A stretch of DNA of 64,000 nt from Cyclobacteriaceae bacterium (GTDB lineage Bacteria; Bacteroidota; Bacteroidia; Cytophagales; Cyclobacteriaceae): NCBI GenBank assembly GCA_016787645.1, contig JAEUUF010000009.1, positions 1-64,000 on the forward strand, in the 5' to 3' direction. The position numbers and the translations under genes are program-made. Below, piece after piece: positions 53,401 to 62,370 of this stretch. How positions within the stretch are numbered: the stretch's first letter is position 1; the number at the start of each line of letters is the position of its first letter. The notes under the pieces are model-generated. The model made no database searches. It had not been told where the DNA came from and worked only from the letters and a program-made list of their open reading frames with translations.

Positions 53401-54624
53401 TTAGTTTTTCAGCCACATTTCAGGATCCAGGGCCACTGTATTCTTACGAATCTGAAAGCGAAGCTCCGAGATTCCTTCACTATTGACGAGAATGCTCCCG
53501 ATTTCCTGGTTGGTAGTTACGCGCTGCCCTTTCCGAAGGACAACTTCCCTCAATCCGGAATAGACCGTAAAGTATTCTCCGTGGCTGATGATTACGGAGT
53601 TTCCAAGGGTAGGGATGAAGGCCACCGCGCGAACTTCGCCCGCAAAGATGGATCGTACCATTTCTCCTTGTGAGGTCTGGATGTTAATGCCGTCGTTCTG
53701 GAGCACGATACCTTTCAGCACAGGATGCTTTTGCCTCCCGAATTTCTGAGACACGAATCCGTTTACCGGCCAGGGAAACTTGTTTCGGTTCTCCTCGAAA
53801 GAATTGGAGAGGGACACCACCTCCGGCGATCGGTCGGCAACCTTTTTCTTCTTTTTGGCGGCGGCCTCACGGGCTTCCCGGGCCGCACGCTCCATTTCCT
53901 CCCGTATAATGGCACTGATGAGTTTGTCCAGCTGGGCGACTGCCTTTCGGGTTTCGTTAAGATCAGCCTTAAGCCGTTTTTCTTCTTTCTCCAGGGAGCG
54001 TACGAGGCTGCTTTGCTTGGACTTCAGATCGTCAAAGGTCTTCTTCTCAGCCAGCTCTTCAGACAACAAGTTATTTTTTTCGTCCTTTTTTCCTTCGATG
54101 ATCAGTACTTGTTCGGCGAGTTGTTCCTGCACTTTGCGAATAACAGCCGCTTGTTCCTTGCGTGCGGTACTGTATTGCTCCATGTACTTGAGCCGCATGG
54201 CGAGCTGGTCGAAGGTAGAGGCCGAGAAGAGGAACATGAGTTTAGAAACACCACCACTGGTTTTTTGTGCGGAGAAAACCATGGCACCATATTCATCTTT
54301 CAACCTACCCAAGTCGGCCTGAAGCGCACGGAGGATTTCATTGTTCTCGCCAATGTCAATGTTCATCAGTTCTATTTCTGACTGAACAGAAAGAATGAGG
54401 GCCTCCTGCTGGCGAATACGTTGATTGATGGCCGATAATTCACCCAGGGAACTCTTTTTCTGTTTGGACGTCTGGGAAAGAATTTTTTCTGTCTCCTTGA
54501 TCTTGTCCAGGTTGGCCTGTTTCTCTTTTTGAAGTTGATTCTTGTTGCGCTGGGCAGTAGCGGGCACGGCTGCCAAGAGCAACATCAGGATATACAAGCG
54601 TGGCAGCGTCTTACCGCCGTTCAT
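53401..54624 (-). CDS. EnvC-like murein hydrolase activator with degenerate LytM domain
   Basis: A 407-residue exported protein: signal peptide (LYILMLLLAAVPATAQ), long coiled coil (about 20-260, rich in K, E, Q, L), and a C-terminal M23/LytM fold (about 285-407). The zinc ligands are lost: the H-x3-D motif is replaced by N310-D-G-I-N314, and the HxH block reads ELRFQI, so it cannot be a peptidase. This is the pattern of EnvC, which activates amidases at the division site. The gene overlaps DUF4292 by 14 bp and lies 112 bp before tatA, an arrangement I remember from other Bacteroidota. Confidence 0.9.
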   Translation of the reverse strand: MNGGKTLPRLYILMLLLAAVPATAQRNKNQLQKEKQANLDKIKETEKILSQTSKQKKSSLGELSAINQRIRQQEALILSVQSEIELMNIDIGENNEILRALQADLGRLKDEYGAMVFSAQKTSGGVSKLMFLFSASTFDQLAMRLKYMEQYSTARKEQAAVIRKVQEQLAEQVLIIEGKKDEKNNLLSEELAEKKTFDDLKSKQSSLVRSLEKEEKRLKADLNETRKAVAQLDKLISAIIREEMERAAREAREAAAKKKKKVADRSPEVVSLSNSFEENRNKFPWPVNGFVSQKFGRQKHPVLKGIVLQNDGINIQTSQGEMVRSIFAGEVRAVAFIPTLGNSVIISHGEYFTVYSGLREVVLRKGQRVTTNQEIGSILVNSEGISELRFQIRKNTVALDPEMWLKN

Positions 54625-55354
54625 ACTTCTTGGGGATGTTAAACGGGAATTTGAGTTCCTTGTCGCCCACTTCGGCTTTGCTGTACTCGAGGGTGATCGT
54701 CGTATTGACCAACCCGCCCGGTGTCTTGTACAGGATATTGATGATGCCGTTAAACGGGTAGGTTTTGTCTGCTATTGGCTGAAAATTGGCGTAGTTGATG
54801 GCTACGGAGTTGTTGGTACTCTGTTCTTTCATCTCCACTTTTTCGAGCTTCTTGGTTTCCGGGTTGATAAAATTGCGAACCGCCACGGAGGCACGTTGCT
54901 GTTCCAGCAAGTTGAAGCGGTCGCCCTGGCTGATTTTGTCCGATTCTTCTCGAGGAGAAATCAGGTTACCGAGGAGTGCAGCTTGAATGCTATGGTAATT
55001 CACTTCAAAATTGAATCGCTTTGAAAGGCCAGGGTAATCAAATACATAATATTCCTTGTCGACTGTGCTGACGATGGTGATCGAGTCATGGTTGATGAGT
55101 GCCTTGCCGCCCTGGACACCGATTACCGTGAACGTCATCCAGATCACACTGTCTTTTCGAATGCGAATGTGCGCCTTCACCTCCCGCTCCTTCTTTCCGT
55201 CGTTAAATACCATGCGCGCCTTACCATGGAAGTATTCGAAGTCAATTTCCTGTATTTCCAGGTTGCTGGGAGGGGGCGGCGCGGTTGGAATCACCCGCTT
55301 GCTGCAAGCAAGCAGTAAGCCTGCCAGTAGGAGAAGGATTGCCGCCTTTTTCAT
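54611..55354 (-). CDS. DUF4292 lipoprotein
   Basis: A 247-residue lipoprotein (leader ILLLLAGLLLAC, C17) of the DUF4292 family. The mature part is a beta-rich, LolA/LolB-like fold (GKARMVFNDGKKEREVKAHIRI, DSVIWMTFTVIGVQGG, INHDSITIVSTVDKEYYVFD), so a role in lipoprotein or lipid handling is suggested but not shown. ATG 55354 is chosen because the longer start lies inside the -7 box at 55361. Followed by an overlapping EnvC-like gene. Confidence 0.86.
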   Translation of the reverse strand: MKKAAILLLLAGLLLACSKRVIPTAPPPPSNLEIQEIDFEYFHGKARMVFNDGKKEREVKAHIRIRKDSVIWMTFTVIGVQGGKALINHDSITIVSTVDKEYYVFDYPGLSKRFNFEVNYHSIQAALLGNLISPREESDKISQGDRFNLLEQQRASVAVRNFINPETKKLEKVEMKEQSTNNSVAINYANFQPIADKTYPFNGIINILYKTPGGLVNTTITLEYSKAEVGDKELKFPFNIPKKYERR

Positions 55355-55360
55355 GAAGCG

Positions 55361-55368
55361 CAAAGGTA
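55361..55368 (-). promoter_or_regulatory. -7 promoter element of the DUF4292 gene
   Basis: Perfect TACCTTTG on the minus strand, 6 nt before ATG 55354, in the 42-bp gap behind the TPR gene. Confidence 0.55.
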
Positions 55369-55396
55369 ACGGATGAATCCAAGAAAAACAGGGATT

Positions 55397-57157
55397 CTAA
55401 TAGAGGCGGCGGTTGGAGATTTTGCGATCCAGCGCTTCGTGGTCACTGGTCATTGAACGGGCCTTTTCCCATTGCCGGACAGCCCCGTCCACATCACCTA
55501 ACTGAAACAGAATATCGCCGTAATGTTCATAGTGGACTGATGACAGGCCCGGTAAGGCGAGCGCCTGCTCCATCACTTTCCTTGCTTCCCTGAACTTGTC
55601 GCGGGTATAGAGCACCCAGGCATACGTGTCGAGGTAAGTGGAATTGTTGGGATGATCCTGGATCACCTGCGCGGCCATTCGCTCTGCTTTATCCAAATGC
55701 TCCTTGCGAAGCGCGAGGTAATAGCTATAGTTGTTGAGCACCATAGCGTCATTGGGTTGGTAGGCGAGCGCAGCATCATACGCCTGATCAGACTTAACAT
55801 ATTCCTTGGCACCATGATAGGCGTCGCCCAACATGCTGTTGATATCATGAACCAGGCCAGGATTGGACGCCGATAATTTCCTGGCCTGTTCCAGGGAGGA
55901 AATTGCTTCGCGGTAGTGATGACGGCTGAGGTGGCCATATCCATTAAAGTAATAAAGCATGGCCTGGTTAGGGAAAATTTCCATGCCTTGTTCTGAATGG
56001 AAGATCAGGCTGTCGAACTTCCCTGTTTCAGCCTCCATCGCCAGGAGGTTTTGCCAGGCGTCAAAGCTGGCGGAGCCGCGCTGGATAGCGGCCAAAAACG
56101 CTCGTTCAGCCTCGGCTTTTTGCCGAAGACTGACATACAGGTTGCCACCGGCGATATATACATTGGGATCATCGGCATATTGGCGTTTCATCTCTTCATA
56201 CAGGGCCAGCGCAAACTCAGCAAGCTCTCCATCCGGTGGACGCTGCGCGGTGGATTGCGCTAATTGCGCGGCGTAGGTCTGAAGCACGATCAGCTTGGAA
56301 GTGATTTCCACAGACGGATCCGCGATCGCCTCTTTCACTAGCTTCCGGGAATCTTTTTCCCGGCCACCATCCCGGTAAAAGCCAGCCAGCAGCAATTTGC
56401 ACGAGCCACTCTCCGGATGTGTGCCCAGAAATTTCTCAAGGTATTCGATGGCCTTCTTTTGCTGATCTTTTTGACCGAGCGCCTGTGCGATGGCCATGAC
56501 GTAACGATCTTCGTCGGGATAGGCAGCCATCAGTTTTTCACCCTCCGTAATGGCTTGTTCTGTTTTTCCCTGGTCCAGAAAGATTTTTACTTTTTGCAGG
56601 GAAGAAATTTCGTTGACACCGAGTAGGGTCTCAGCCCGGTTATACGTCTTCACCGCTTCGTCCAACTTACGGTCATAGAGGTAGATGGCGGCGAGCTGAT
56701 ATAGGTGTTCACTGGTGCCCGGGAGTTCGCGCGACAGGTTCTCAAGGGTTTCTTCTGCCTTTATGAAGTTGTTCTGCGAGGTATAGACTTCAGCGGCAAG
56801 CAGGTAGAAGTACTTGTTCTTCTTGTCAAGCCGCAGGGCTTTCTCGATGCTGTTGGCGGCACGACTCAGGTCGGCGGAATTCTCGCTCCGGGTGTACACT
56901 TCAGCCATTTTGAAATACACCATGGGTTCCTCCGGGTTCAGTTCAATGACCCGTTGGAAAGCGCCGAGCGCCTTGGCATAATCTTCGAGGATGAAATATT
57001 TAACGCCTTCCGTGAAGACTGACTCTGCTTCCCGCATGCGAAGGCTGGTGAGTTCTGCCTCTTCCGGTCGCTTTCGCTTATCGCGTTGCGCATAACCCGT
57101 CGCCTGGAGCAGCAGCGCAGAAATCAAACAGGCAGCAAAAAGGGTCTTATTTTTCAC
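55397..57157 (-). CDS. Tetratricopeptide repeat protein
   Basis: A 586-residue protein, GTG start, with a signal peptide (LFAACLISALLLQATGYAQ) and about a dozen tetratricopeptide repeats across the rest (for example ALGAFQRVIELNPEEPMVYF, AIEYLEKFLGTHPESGS). It is predicted to be periplasmic and to act as a scaffold; no enzyme motif. The position between a flippase and DUF4292 is the conserved order of this cluster and hints at a role in envelope assembly. Confidence 0.9.
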   Translation of the reverse strand: MKNKTLFAACLISALLLQATGYAQRDKRKRPEEAELTSLRMREAESVFTEGVKYFILEDYAKALGAFQRVIELNPEEPMVYFKMAEVYTRSENSADLSRAANSIEKALRLDKKNKYFYLLAAEVYTSQNNFIKAEETLENLSRELPGTSEHLYQLAAIYLYDRKLDEAVKTYNRAETLLGVNEISSLQKVKIFLDQGKTEQAITEGEKLMAAYPDEDRYVMAIAQALGQKDQQKKAIEYLEKFLGTHPESGSCKLLLAGFYRDGGREKDSRKLVKEAIADPSVEITSKLIVLQTYAAQLAQSTAQRPPDGELAEFALALYEEMKRQYADDPNVYIAGGNLYVSLRQKAEAERAFLAAIQRGSASFDAWQNLLAMEAETGKFDSLIFHSEQGMEIFPNQAMLYYFNGYGHLSRHHYREAISSLEQARKLSASNPGLVHDINSMLGDAYHGAKEYVKSDQAYDAALAYQPNDAMVLNNYSYYLALRKEHLDKAERMAAQVIQDHPNNSTYLDTYAWVLYTRDKFREARKVMEQALALPGLSSVHYEHYGDILFQLGDVDGAVRQWEKARSMTSDHEALDRKISNRRLY

Positions 57158-57206
57158 CGGGCAGCACGGGAATCATTCGGAAAATGAGACAGGGTACCTA
57201 GAGAAT

Positions 57207-57214
57207 CAAAGGTA
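57207..57214 (-). promoter_or_regulatory. -7 promoter element of the TPR gene
   Basis: Perfect TACCTTTG on the minus strand, 49 nt before the GTG start, in the gap behind the flippase gene. Confidence 0.55.
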
Positions 57215-57225
57215 AATAAATTCGG

Positions 57226-58668
57226 TCAACCGGCCGGAAGGTTACGCCAGCTGCCTTTTTCCCGATAGTAGACCACCAGGGCATAGATGGACATCAGTAC
57301 CAAATGAAACATAAACGCGAGCAGCTGATTTTCGATCGTCAGGAAGTTGGAAATCACTATTAATAGTGTGGCCAACCCGAGGTATCCCAGGGCCGCTCCC
57401 ACTGAATAGGGTATTGGATAATAGCGTTGTCCCAGGCCATAAGAGGCAACCGCCATTACAAAATAGCAAGCCAGCGTGGCGATGCTACTGCCCACATATC
57501 CCCCCAACGGTATAAGGACATAATTGCCGGCGAGAGTGATCAGCATACCGAATACCGTAATGAGTGTGCCGAAATAGGTCCGATCTGTGAGCTTGTACCA
57601 CACGCTGAGGTTGTAATAGATGCCCAGGAAGAGATATCCAAACAAGAGATAGGGAACGATCGGCAATCCTTCCCAATACTTTTCCTCGACGAGGTACTTT
57701 AGCCAGTCAAGGTGAACCATGACCGAAAGTGCAATGAAGGCGCAAACAATGATGAAGTAGTGGTTGACTCGGGCAAAAAGTTCCGGTGAATTTTTATCTT
57801 CTGCGTTGGAGAAGAAGAAAGGTTCGGCAGCGAACCGGAACGCCTGCACGGTAACATTCATGATCACTGAGAACCGGAAGCAGGCACCAAAAACACCAAG
57901 AGCGTAGGTCGCATCCTTGCCGGGATAGAATCCTTCCGGAAGCCACCAGCCAAGGCTTAGGCGAGAGTACATTTCGTTGGTCATACCGGCAAGGCCCATA
58001 AGCAGGATAGGCCATGCGTATCGGAACATTTCCCCGATGACCGGAGCTTTCCACTGTGGTCGCCATTTCACCAGGGTTCCCGCAAAGAACAGGACATAAA
58101 AGGAGTTTGCAATCAGGTTGGCGAGCAGGGCATAGCCGACGCCCACGGTGGGATCGTAGATGACGAGGAGGAAATAAAGGTTGAGGCCAATGATGATGGC
58201 CACGTTGATGAGCTTCGCGATGACAAAGGTTCGGGCTTTTTTCTCAAGGCGGAGGCGGGCGAAGGGAATCGACACTACGGCATCCATGAACATGAGCAGG
58301 GCTAGCCAGGTGATAAACTCCGGATGTGCGGGAATTTCAAAGTAAGCCGAGATGGGATTGGCAAAGGCAATGAAGGCACCGCTCATCGCGACACCAATGG
58401 TTATGATGAACGTTTGCGCGCTTCGAAAAACACTGATTTCATCGGCACCCGGCTTGGTGGCGAACCTGAAGTACGCGGTCTCCATTCCAAACAGGTAGAC
58501 AACATTCAGAAAAGCTACCCAGGCATACAGGTTGGTGAGTACGCCCAATTCGCCCGGGTGGAATACTCGTGTATGGAGTGCGATGAGGAAGAAATTGAGC
58601 ACCCGGGGAACGATGCTGCCCAGACCGTAGAGGGCTGTTTCTCCTGCCAGTTTTGACAATTTGCTCAT
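57226..58668 (-). CDS. Oligosaccharide flippase family protein (Wzx/MVF-like)
   Basis: A 480-residue inner-membrane protein with about 12-14 helices of the polysaccharide biosynthesis/MOP-exporter family, which flip lipid-linked sugars to the periplasm. Typical starts are KLAGETALYGLGSIVPRVLNF and the helix pair around YFRFATKPGADE. No glycosyltransferases are adjacent, so it is a stand-alone flippase of the kind often found next to the TPR/DUF4292 cluster. A near -7 box (TATCTTTC, 58686-58693) lies upstream. Confidence 0.9.
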   Translation of the reverse strand: MSKLSKLAGETALYGLGSIVPRVLNFFLIALHTRVFHPGELGVLTNLYAWVAFLNVVYLFGMETAYFRFATKPGADEISVFRSAQTFIITIGVAMSGAFIAFANPISAYFEIPAHPEFITWLALLMFMDAVVSIPFARLRLEKKARTFVIAKLINVAIIIGLNLYFLLVIYDPTVGVGYALLANLIANSFYVLFFAGTLVKWRPQWKAPVIGEMFRYAWPILLMGLAGMTNEMYSRLSLGWWLPEGFYPGKDATYALGVFGACFRFSVIMNVTVQAFRFAAEPFFFSNAEDKNSPELFARVNHYFIIVCAFIALSVMVHLDWLKYLVEEKYWEGLPIVPYLLFGYLFLGIYYNLSVWYKLTDRTYFGTLITVFGMLITLAGNYVLIPLGGYVGSSIATLACYFVMAVASYGLGQRYYPIPYSVGAALGYLGLATLLIVISNFLTIENQLLAFMFHLVLMSIYALVVYYREKGSWRNLPAG

Positions 58669-58708
58669 CCGGTGGGATTCCGCTGGAAAGATAGCGGAAT
58701 GTCGAACA

Positions 58709-59659
58709 CTACCCTTGCTGTCGCTGCAGGTTCTCGAGGATATCCTTCGTCATTTCTTCCAGCCCAAAATTGTGTTGCCAGCCCCAGTCCCTGCGGGCCG
58801 CGGAATCATCGATGCTCTTTGGCCATGAGTCCGCGATGGTCTGCCGGAAATCGGGCTTGTAGGTGATGGAGAATTCCGGAATATGTTTTTTGATCGTCGA
58901 GGCAATCTGTGCCGGACAGAAACTCATGGCCGACACATTGTAACTCTTCCGGACTTTCACTTTTTCGGCTGGAGCCTCCATCAGGTCAAGGGTTGCCTTC
59001 ACCGCATCTTCCATGTACATCATGGGCAGGTACGTATCTGCTGAAAGGAAACACTCATAGTGTTTTTCCTGGAGCGCCTTGAAATAGATGTCGACTGCGT
59101 AGTCAGTGGTTCCTCCACCGGGGGGTGTTTTCCATCCGATCAGACCGGGGTAGCGCAGGCTGCGTACATCCACGCCATACCGCCGGAAGTAATACTCGCA
59201 CCAGAGTTCGCCGGCCAGCTTGGTGATGCCATAAACCGTAGTTGGGTCCATGATGGTATCCTGCGGGGTATTTTGTTTAGGCGTGGTGGGTCCAAACGCG
59301 GCGATGGAACTAGGCCAATAGACCTTGTGCAGCTTTAGTTCAAGCGCGGCTTCCAACACAAAGAGAAGGCTCTCCATGTTCAGTTTCCAGGCCCATCGCG
59401 GATCTTTTTCACCGGTGGCGGAGAGCAGTGCCGCCAGGTGATACACCTGGGTGATGTCATTCTTCTTCAGCAGTTCAAACAATTTGTCGCGCTGCATGAC
59501 ATCGAATTTTTCATACCGCCCTTCTTTAAGGATTCCGACAGGATCCTTGATGTCAGAAGCGATCACGTTGTCCTGTCCATAGATTCGCCAGAGGCCCTGG
59601 GTGAGTTCACTGCCCAGTTGTCCACCGGCGCCGATAAGTAAGATGGTTGTTTTCTTCAT
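58709..59659 (-). CDS. tdh: L-threonine 3-dehydrogenase, SDR (epimerase-like) type
   Basis: A 316-residue NAD-dependent short-chain-type dehydrogenase that oxidises threonine to 2-amino-3-ketobutyrate. The NAD-binding GAGGQLGSELTQG, catalytic YGITK, and the SSIAAFGP and RYPGLIGWK blocks match the UDP-galactose epimerase-like threonine dehydrogenases known from cold-adapted Flavobacterium and Cytophaga. ATG 59659 is used over a weak upstream start. It is divergent from kbl, whose enzyme uses its unstable product. Confidence 0.9.
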   Translation of the reverse strand: MKKTTILLIGAGGQLGSELTQGLWRIYGQDNVIASDIKDPVGILKEGRYEKFDVMQRDKLFELLKKNDITQVYHLAALLSATGEKDPRWAWKLNMESLLFVLEAALELKLHKVYWPSSIAAFGPTTPKQNTPQDTIMDPTTVYGITKLAGELWCEYYFRRYGVDVRSLRYPGLIGWKTPPGGGTTDYAVDIYFKALQEKHYECFLSADTYLPMMYMEDAVKATLDLMEAPAEKVKVRKSYNVSAMSFCPAQIASTIKKHIPEFSITYKPDFRQTIADSWPKSIDDSAARRDWGWQHNFGLEEMTKDILENLQRQQG

Positions 59660-59738
59660 GAGGAGCGGTAAGGTACTTTGCCCGGTGTGCAAAGCGGGCC
59701 GAAAGTTATCAAAATTTCAGATTCTGACTTGGTCCCAG

Positions 59739-59746
59739 TAGATTTG
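59739..59746 (+). promoter_or_regulatory. -7 promoter element of kbl
   Basis: Perfect TAGATTTG, 31 nt before ATG 59778, in the gap between the divergent tdh and kbl genes. Confidence 0.5.
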
Positions 59747-59777
59747 CGAGCTAGTTGATTCATTCATCTCACCGCTT

Positions 59778-60974
59778 ATGTATAAGAAACTCAAACCCGT
59801 TCTGGAGAAGGAATTGCAGGGCATCCGCGACGCAGGTCTATATAAGAAGGAAAGGATCATTGTCACGCCGCAAGGGGCGGAAATTAAGACCGCCGACGGC
59901 CGCGAAGTGATCAATTTTTGCGCCAACAACTACCTCGGTCTTTCGTCTCATCCGCGGGTCATCGAGGCGGCCAAGCGAGCGATCGACACCCACGGTTATG
60001 GCATGTCCAGTGTTCGTTTCATTTGTGGAACACAGGATATTCACAAGGAACTCGAAAAGAAGATTTCAGATTTTCTCGGCATGGAAGACACAATCCTCTA
60101 TGCCGCGGCGTTCGATGCCAACGGGGGCGTGTTCGAACCCTTGCTGGGTGCTGATGATGCCATTATCTCCGATGAACTTAACCATGCTTCCATCATCGAC
60201 GGCGTTCGCCTCTGCAAGGCAATGCGCTATCGCTACAAGCATAACGACATGGACGACCTGCGGAAACAACTGGATGACGCGAAGGCAGCGGGAGCAAAGC
60301 AAATCATTATAGTGACCGACGGTGCATTTTCTATGGACGGCACTATTGCGCGACTGGATGCAATTTGCGACCTGGCTGATCAGTACGAGGCGCTGGTGAT
60401 GACCGATGAATGTCACAGCACCGGCTTTTTGGGTAAGACAGGCCGGGGTGTACCGGAGTATCGTGGCGTGCAGGGGCGAGTTGATATCATTACCGGTACT
60501 TTAGGGAAGGCCCTTGGTGGCGCTTCCGGCGGATTTACGGCGGGACGGAAAGAAATCATTGAACTCCTGCGTCAACGTTCGCGTCCGTATTTATTTTCCA
60601 ACACGCTTGCTCCTTCGATCACCGGGGCGTCGATCGAAGTATTCAACATGCTTTCCGAGACCACCGCTCTTCGTGACAAGCTCGAACAGAACACAAAGTA
60701 TTTCCGCGCTGAAATGACCAAGGCGGGTTTTGACATTAAGCCAGGCGAGCACCCCATCGTGCCCATCATGTTGTATGAAGCGCCGCTGGCTCAGCAATTT
60801 GCCGAGCTGCTACTGGAAAAAGGCATCTACGTGATTGGATTCTTCTTCCCGGTGGTGGCAAAAGGGCAGGCACGAATCCGCGTTCAGCTTTCGGCCGCAC
60901 ATGAGCGTCGCCACCTGGACAAGGCGATTGCCGCCTTCACCGAAGTCGGGAAGAAATTGGGCGTGTTGAAATAG
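59778..60974 (+). CDS. kbl: Glycine C-acetyltransferase (2-amino-3-ketobutyrate CoA ligase)
   Basis: A 398-residue pyridoxal-phosphate enzyme of the alpha-oxoamine synthase family that splits 2-amino-3-ketobutyrate with CoA into glycine and acetyl-CoA. Seen are the [15 protein letters not shown] start block, the [13 protein letters not shown] and [11 protein letters not shown] blocks, and the Schiff-base lysine in [13 protein letters not shown]. Together with the divergent tdh it forms the two-step threonine degradation route. Confidence 0.96.
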   Translation: MYKKLKPVLEKELQGIRDAGLYKKERIIVTPQGAEIKTADGREVINFCANNYLGLSSHPRVIEAAKRAIDTHGYGMSSVRFICGTQDIHKELEKKISDFLGMEDTILYAAAFDANGGVFEPLLGADDAIISDELNHASIIDGVRLCKAMRYRYKHNDMDDLRKQLDDAKAAGAKQIIIVTDGAFSMDGTIARLDAICDLADQYEALVMTDECHSTGFLGKTGRGVPEYRGVQGRVDIITGTLGKALGGASGGFTAGRKEIIELLRQRSRPYLFSNTLAPSITGASIEVFNMLSETTALRDKLEQNTKYFRAEMTKAGFDIKPGEHPIVPIMLYEAPLAQQFAELLLEKGIYVIGFFFPVVAKGQARIRVQLSAAHERRHLDKAIAAFTEVGKKLGVLK

Positions 60975-60980
60975 GCCTGG

Positions 60981-61406
60981 CTATTTCCTTCTCAGGTCGG
61001 ACGCGCGAAGCTTGTCGTCATCGGAAAACCCGAAAACCGGGTCGATCTTCTGACTGGGCAAGAAATAGATTCGCTCTTTCTTGCCTTTCAACTTCAGCTT
61101 GTAGGCGTTGACAATCGGCACCGGCCTGATCCATTTGACTTCGGGCCATTCATAATGCCGGGTCTCACCATCCGTTCGAATAGCGATGCGGTTCTTACCG
61201 ACGGCCACCCGTTTGAGCTTCGGTCCGATGAACACTTGGATCGAGACCAGGATCAATCCCACGGTGAAGAAGAGCAAGGCGGATGCTTTGCTCTTGTCGG
61301 CCGTGGATTCCCGAAGGATCAGGAGTCCGCACATCCACTGCAACAATCCGAAGGCCAGGAAAAAATACTTAGCGAAATAATACTTCGCCGGACTGGCTTC
61401 TTTCAT
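60981..61406 (-). CDS. Small membrane protein of unknown function, downstream of cdaA
   Basis: A 141-residue protein with two membrane helices (AKYYFAKYFFLAFGLLQWMCG, ASALLFFTVGLILVSIQVFIG) in the first half, then a cytoplasmic beta-rich domain of ~80 residues (NRIAIRTDGETRHYEWPEV, YKLKLKGKKERIYFLP) that recalls bacterial PH-like domains. No named family. ATG 61406 is taken because the longer version would overlap cdaA by 53 bp. It follows cdaA by 61 bp on the same strand and may take part in c-di-AMP signalling; that is inference from position only. Confidence 0.7.
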   Translation of the reverse strand: MKEASPAKYYFAKYFFLAFGLLQWMCGLLILRESTADKSKASALLFFTVGLILVSIQVFIGPKLKRVAVGKNRIAIRTDGETRHYEWPEVKWIRPVPIVNAYKLKLKGKKERIYFLPSQKIDPVFGFSDDDKLRASDLRRK

Positions 61407-61467
61407 CTCATGCGTTTGTTGGTTTTGCTGACGAAGATAGTCAAAATGAGGAGATATGAGCCACGGT

Positions 61468-62328
61468 TCAGGCTTTAACTTCCGATGTCTCTTCGCGTTC
61501 GGGCTCTTGAGGAAGCACATCCCACTTCTGGGGCTCCTCCTTGTGGAGGTATTCCAGCAGTTTTTGCTCCACTTGCCAGAGCTTCAGGCTACGCAGGAAC
61601 TTTCCGTTCCGGGCCAAAATGAGTCGCCCGGTTTCTTCCGACACGGCGATGAGGAAGGTGTCGGTTACTTCGCTCATGCCGAGTGCAGAGCGGTGACGTA
61701 ACCCAAATTGGGGAGGAAGATGGTCGTTTTCGCTGACCGGCAATACACAGCGCGCCGCTTTAATTCTGCCTTTATAGATGATGATGGCACCATCATGCAG
61801 TGGACTGTTTTTGTTGAAGATGGAGAGAATCAATCGCTTTGACACTTCTGCATCTACGGGGTCACCCGTCTCAACGTACGACTTGAGATCTGCATCGCGC
61901 GAAACCACAATCAGCGCACCGGTGTGTGTAGCTTTAAGTGTTTTGACGGCCTCGGTCAATTCGTGGATATCAAAATCGTCATGGTACCGGGTTCGCCAAT
62001 GTGAAAGAGATTTAAAGAAGTCACGATTAAGTTCGGTGCTGCGCCCGATGACCAGCAAGAATTTTCTAAGCTCCGGTTGAAAAAGAATGATCATCGCCAG
62101 CACCCCCACTCCCATGAACTGTCCCAGGATGGTAGCCAGTAATTCCATTTGCGCGGCGCGTACAACGAGATAAATGAGGTACAAGGCGATGATGCCCAGG
62201 AAGATGTTGACGGCAAGGCTTCCCCGGATCATCTTGTATACCTGGTACAGCAGAATGGCCACTAGGCCGATGTCAACCAAATCTACCCAGGTAATGTCGA
62301 GAAAGAATAATTTGAAAAGCAGCGCCAC
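61468..62328 (-). CDS. cdaA: Diadenylate cyclase (CdaA/DacA type)
   Basis: A 286-residue membrane enzyme that makes the second messenger c-di-AMP from two ATP. Three N-terminal helices (LVDIGLVAILLYQVYKMI, AVNIFLGIIALYLIYLVV, LLATILGQFMGVGVLAMIIL) precede the DAC domain with the active motifs SPLHDGAIII (DGA) and LRHRSALGMSE (RHR). GTG start, 4 nt after a perfect -7 box. The usual partners CdaR and GlmM are not in the window. c-di-AMP regulates potassium and osmolyte balance. Confidence 0.95.
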   Translation of the reverse strand: MALLFKLFFLDITWVDLVDIGLVAILLYQVYKMIRGSLAVNIFLGIIALYLIYLVVRAAQMELLATILGQFMGVGVLAMIILFQPELRKFLLVIGRSTELNRDFFKSLSHWRTRYHDDFDIHELTEAVKTLKATHTGALIVVSRDADLKSYVETGDPVDAEVSKRLILSIFNKNSPLHDGAIIIYKGRIKAARCVLPVSENDHLPPQFGLRHRSALGMSEVTDTFLIAVSEETGRLILARNGKFLRSLKLWQVEQKLLEYLHKEEPQKWDVLPQEPEREETSEVKA

Positions 62329-62332
62329 CGAT

Positions 62333-62340
62333 CAAAGTTA
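62333..62340 (-). promoter_or_regulatory. -7 promoter element of cdaA
   Basis: Perfect TAACTTTG on the minus strand ending 4 nt before the GTG start at 62328. Confidence 0.5.
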
Positions 62341-62370
62341 GCCTTTATTTTCCCCTTCCGCCACCTGTGG

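Noticed and set aside
53725-54381. Open frame of 218 codons opposite the EnvC-like gene
   Set aside because: It is a shadow of the coiled-coil region, rich in Phe and Leu from antisense Lys/Glu codons.
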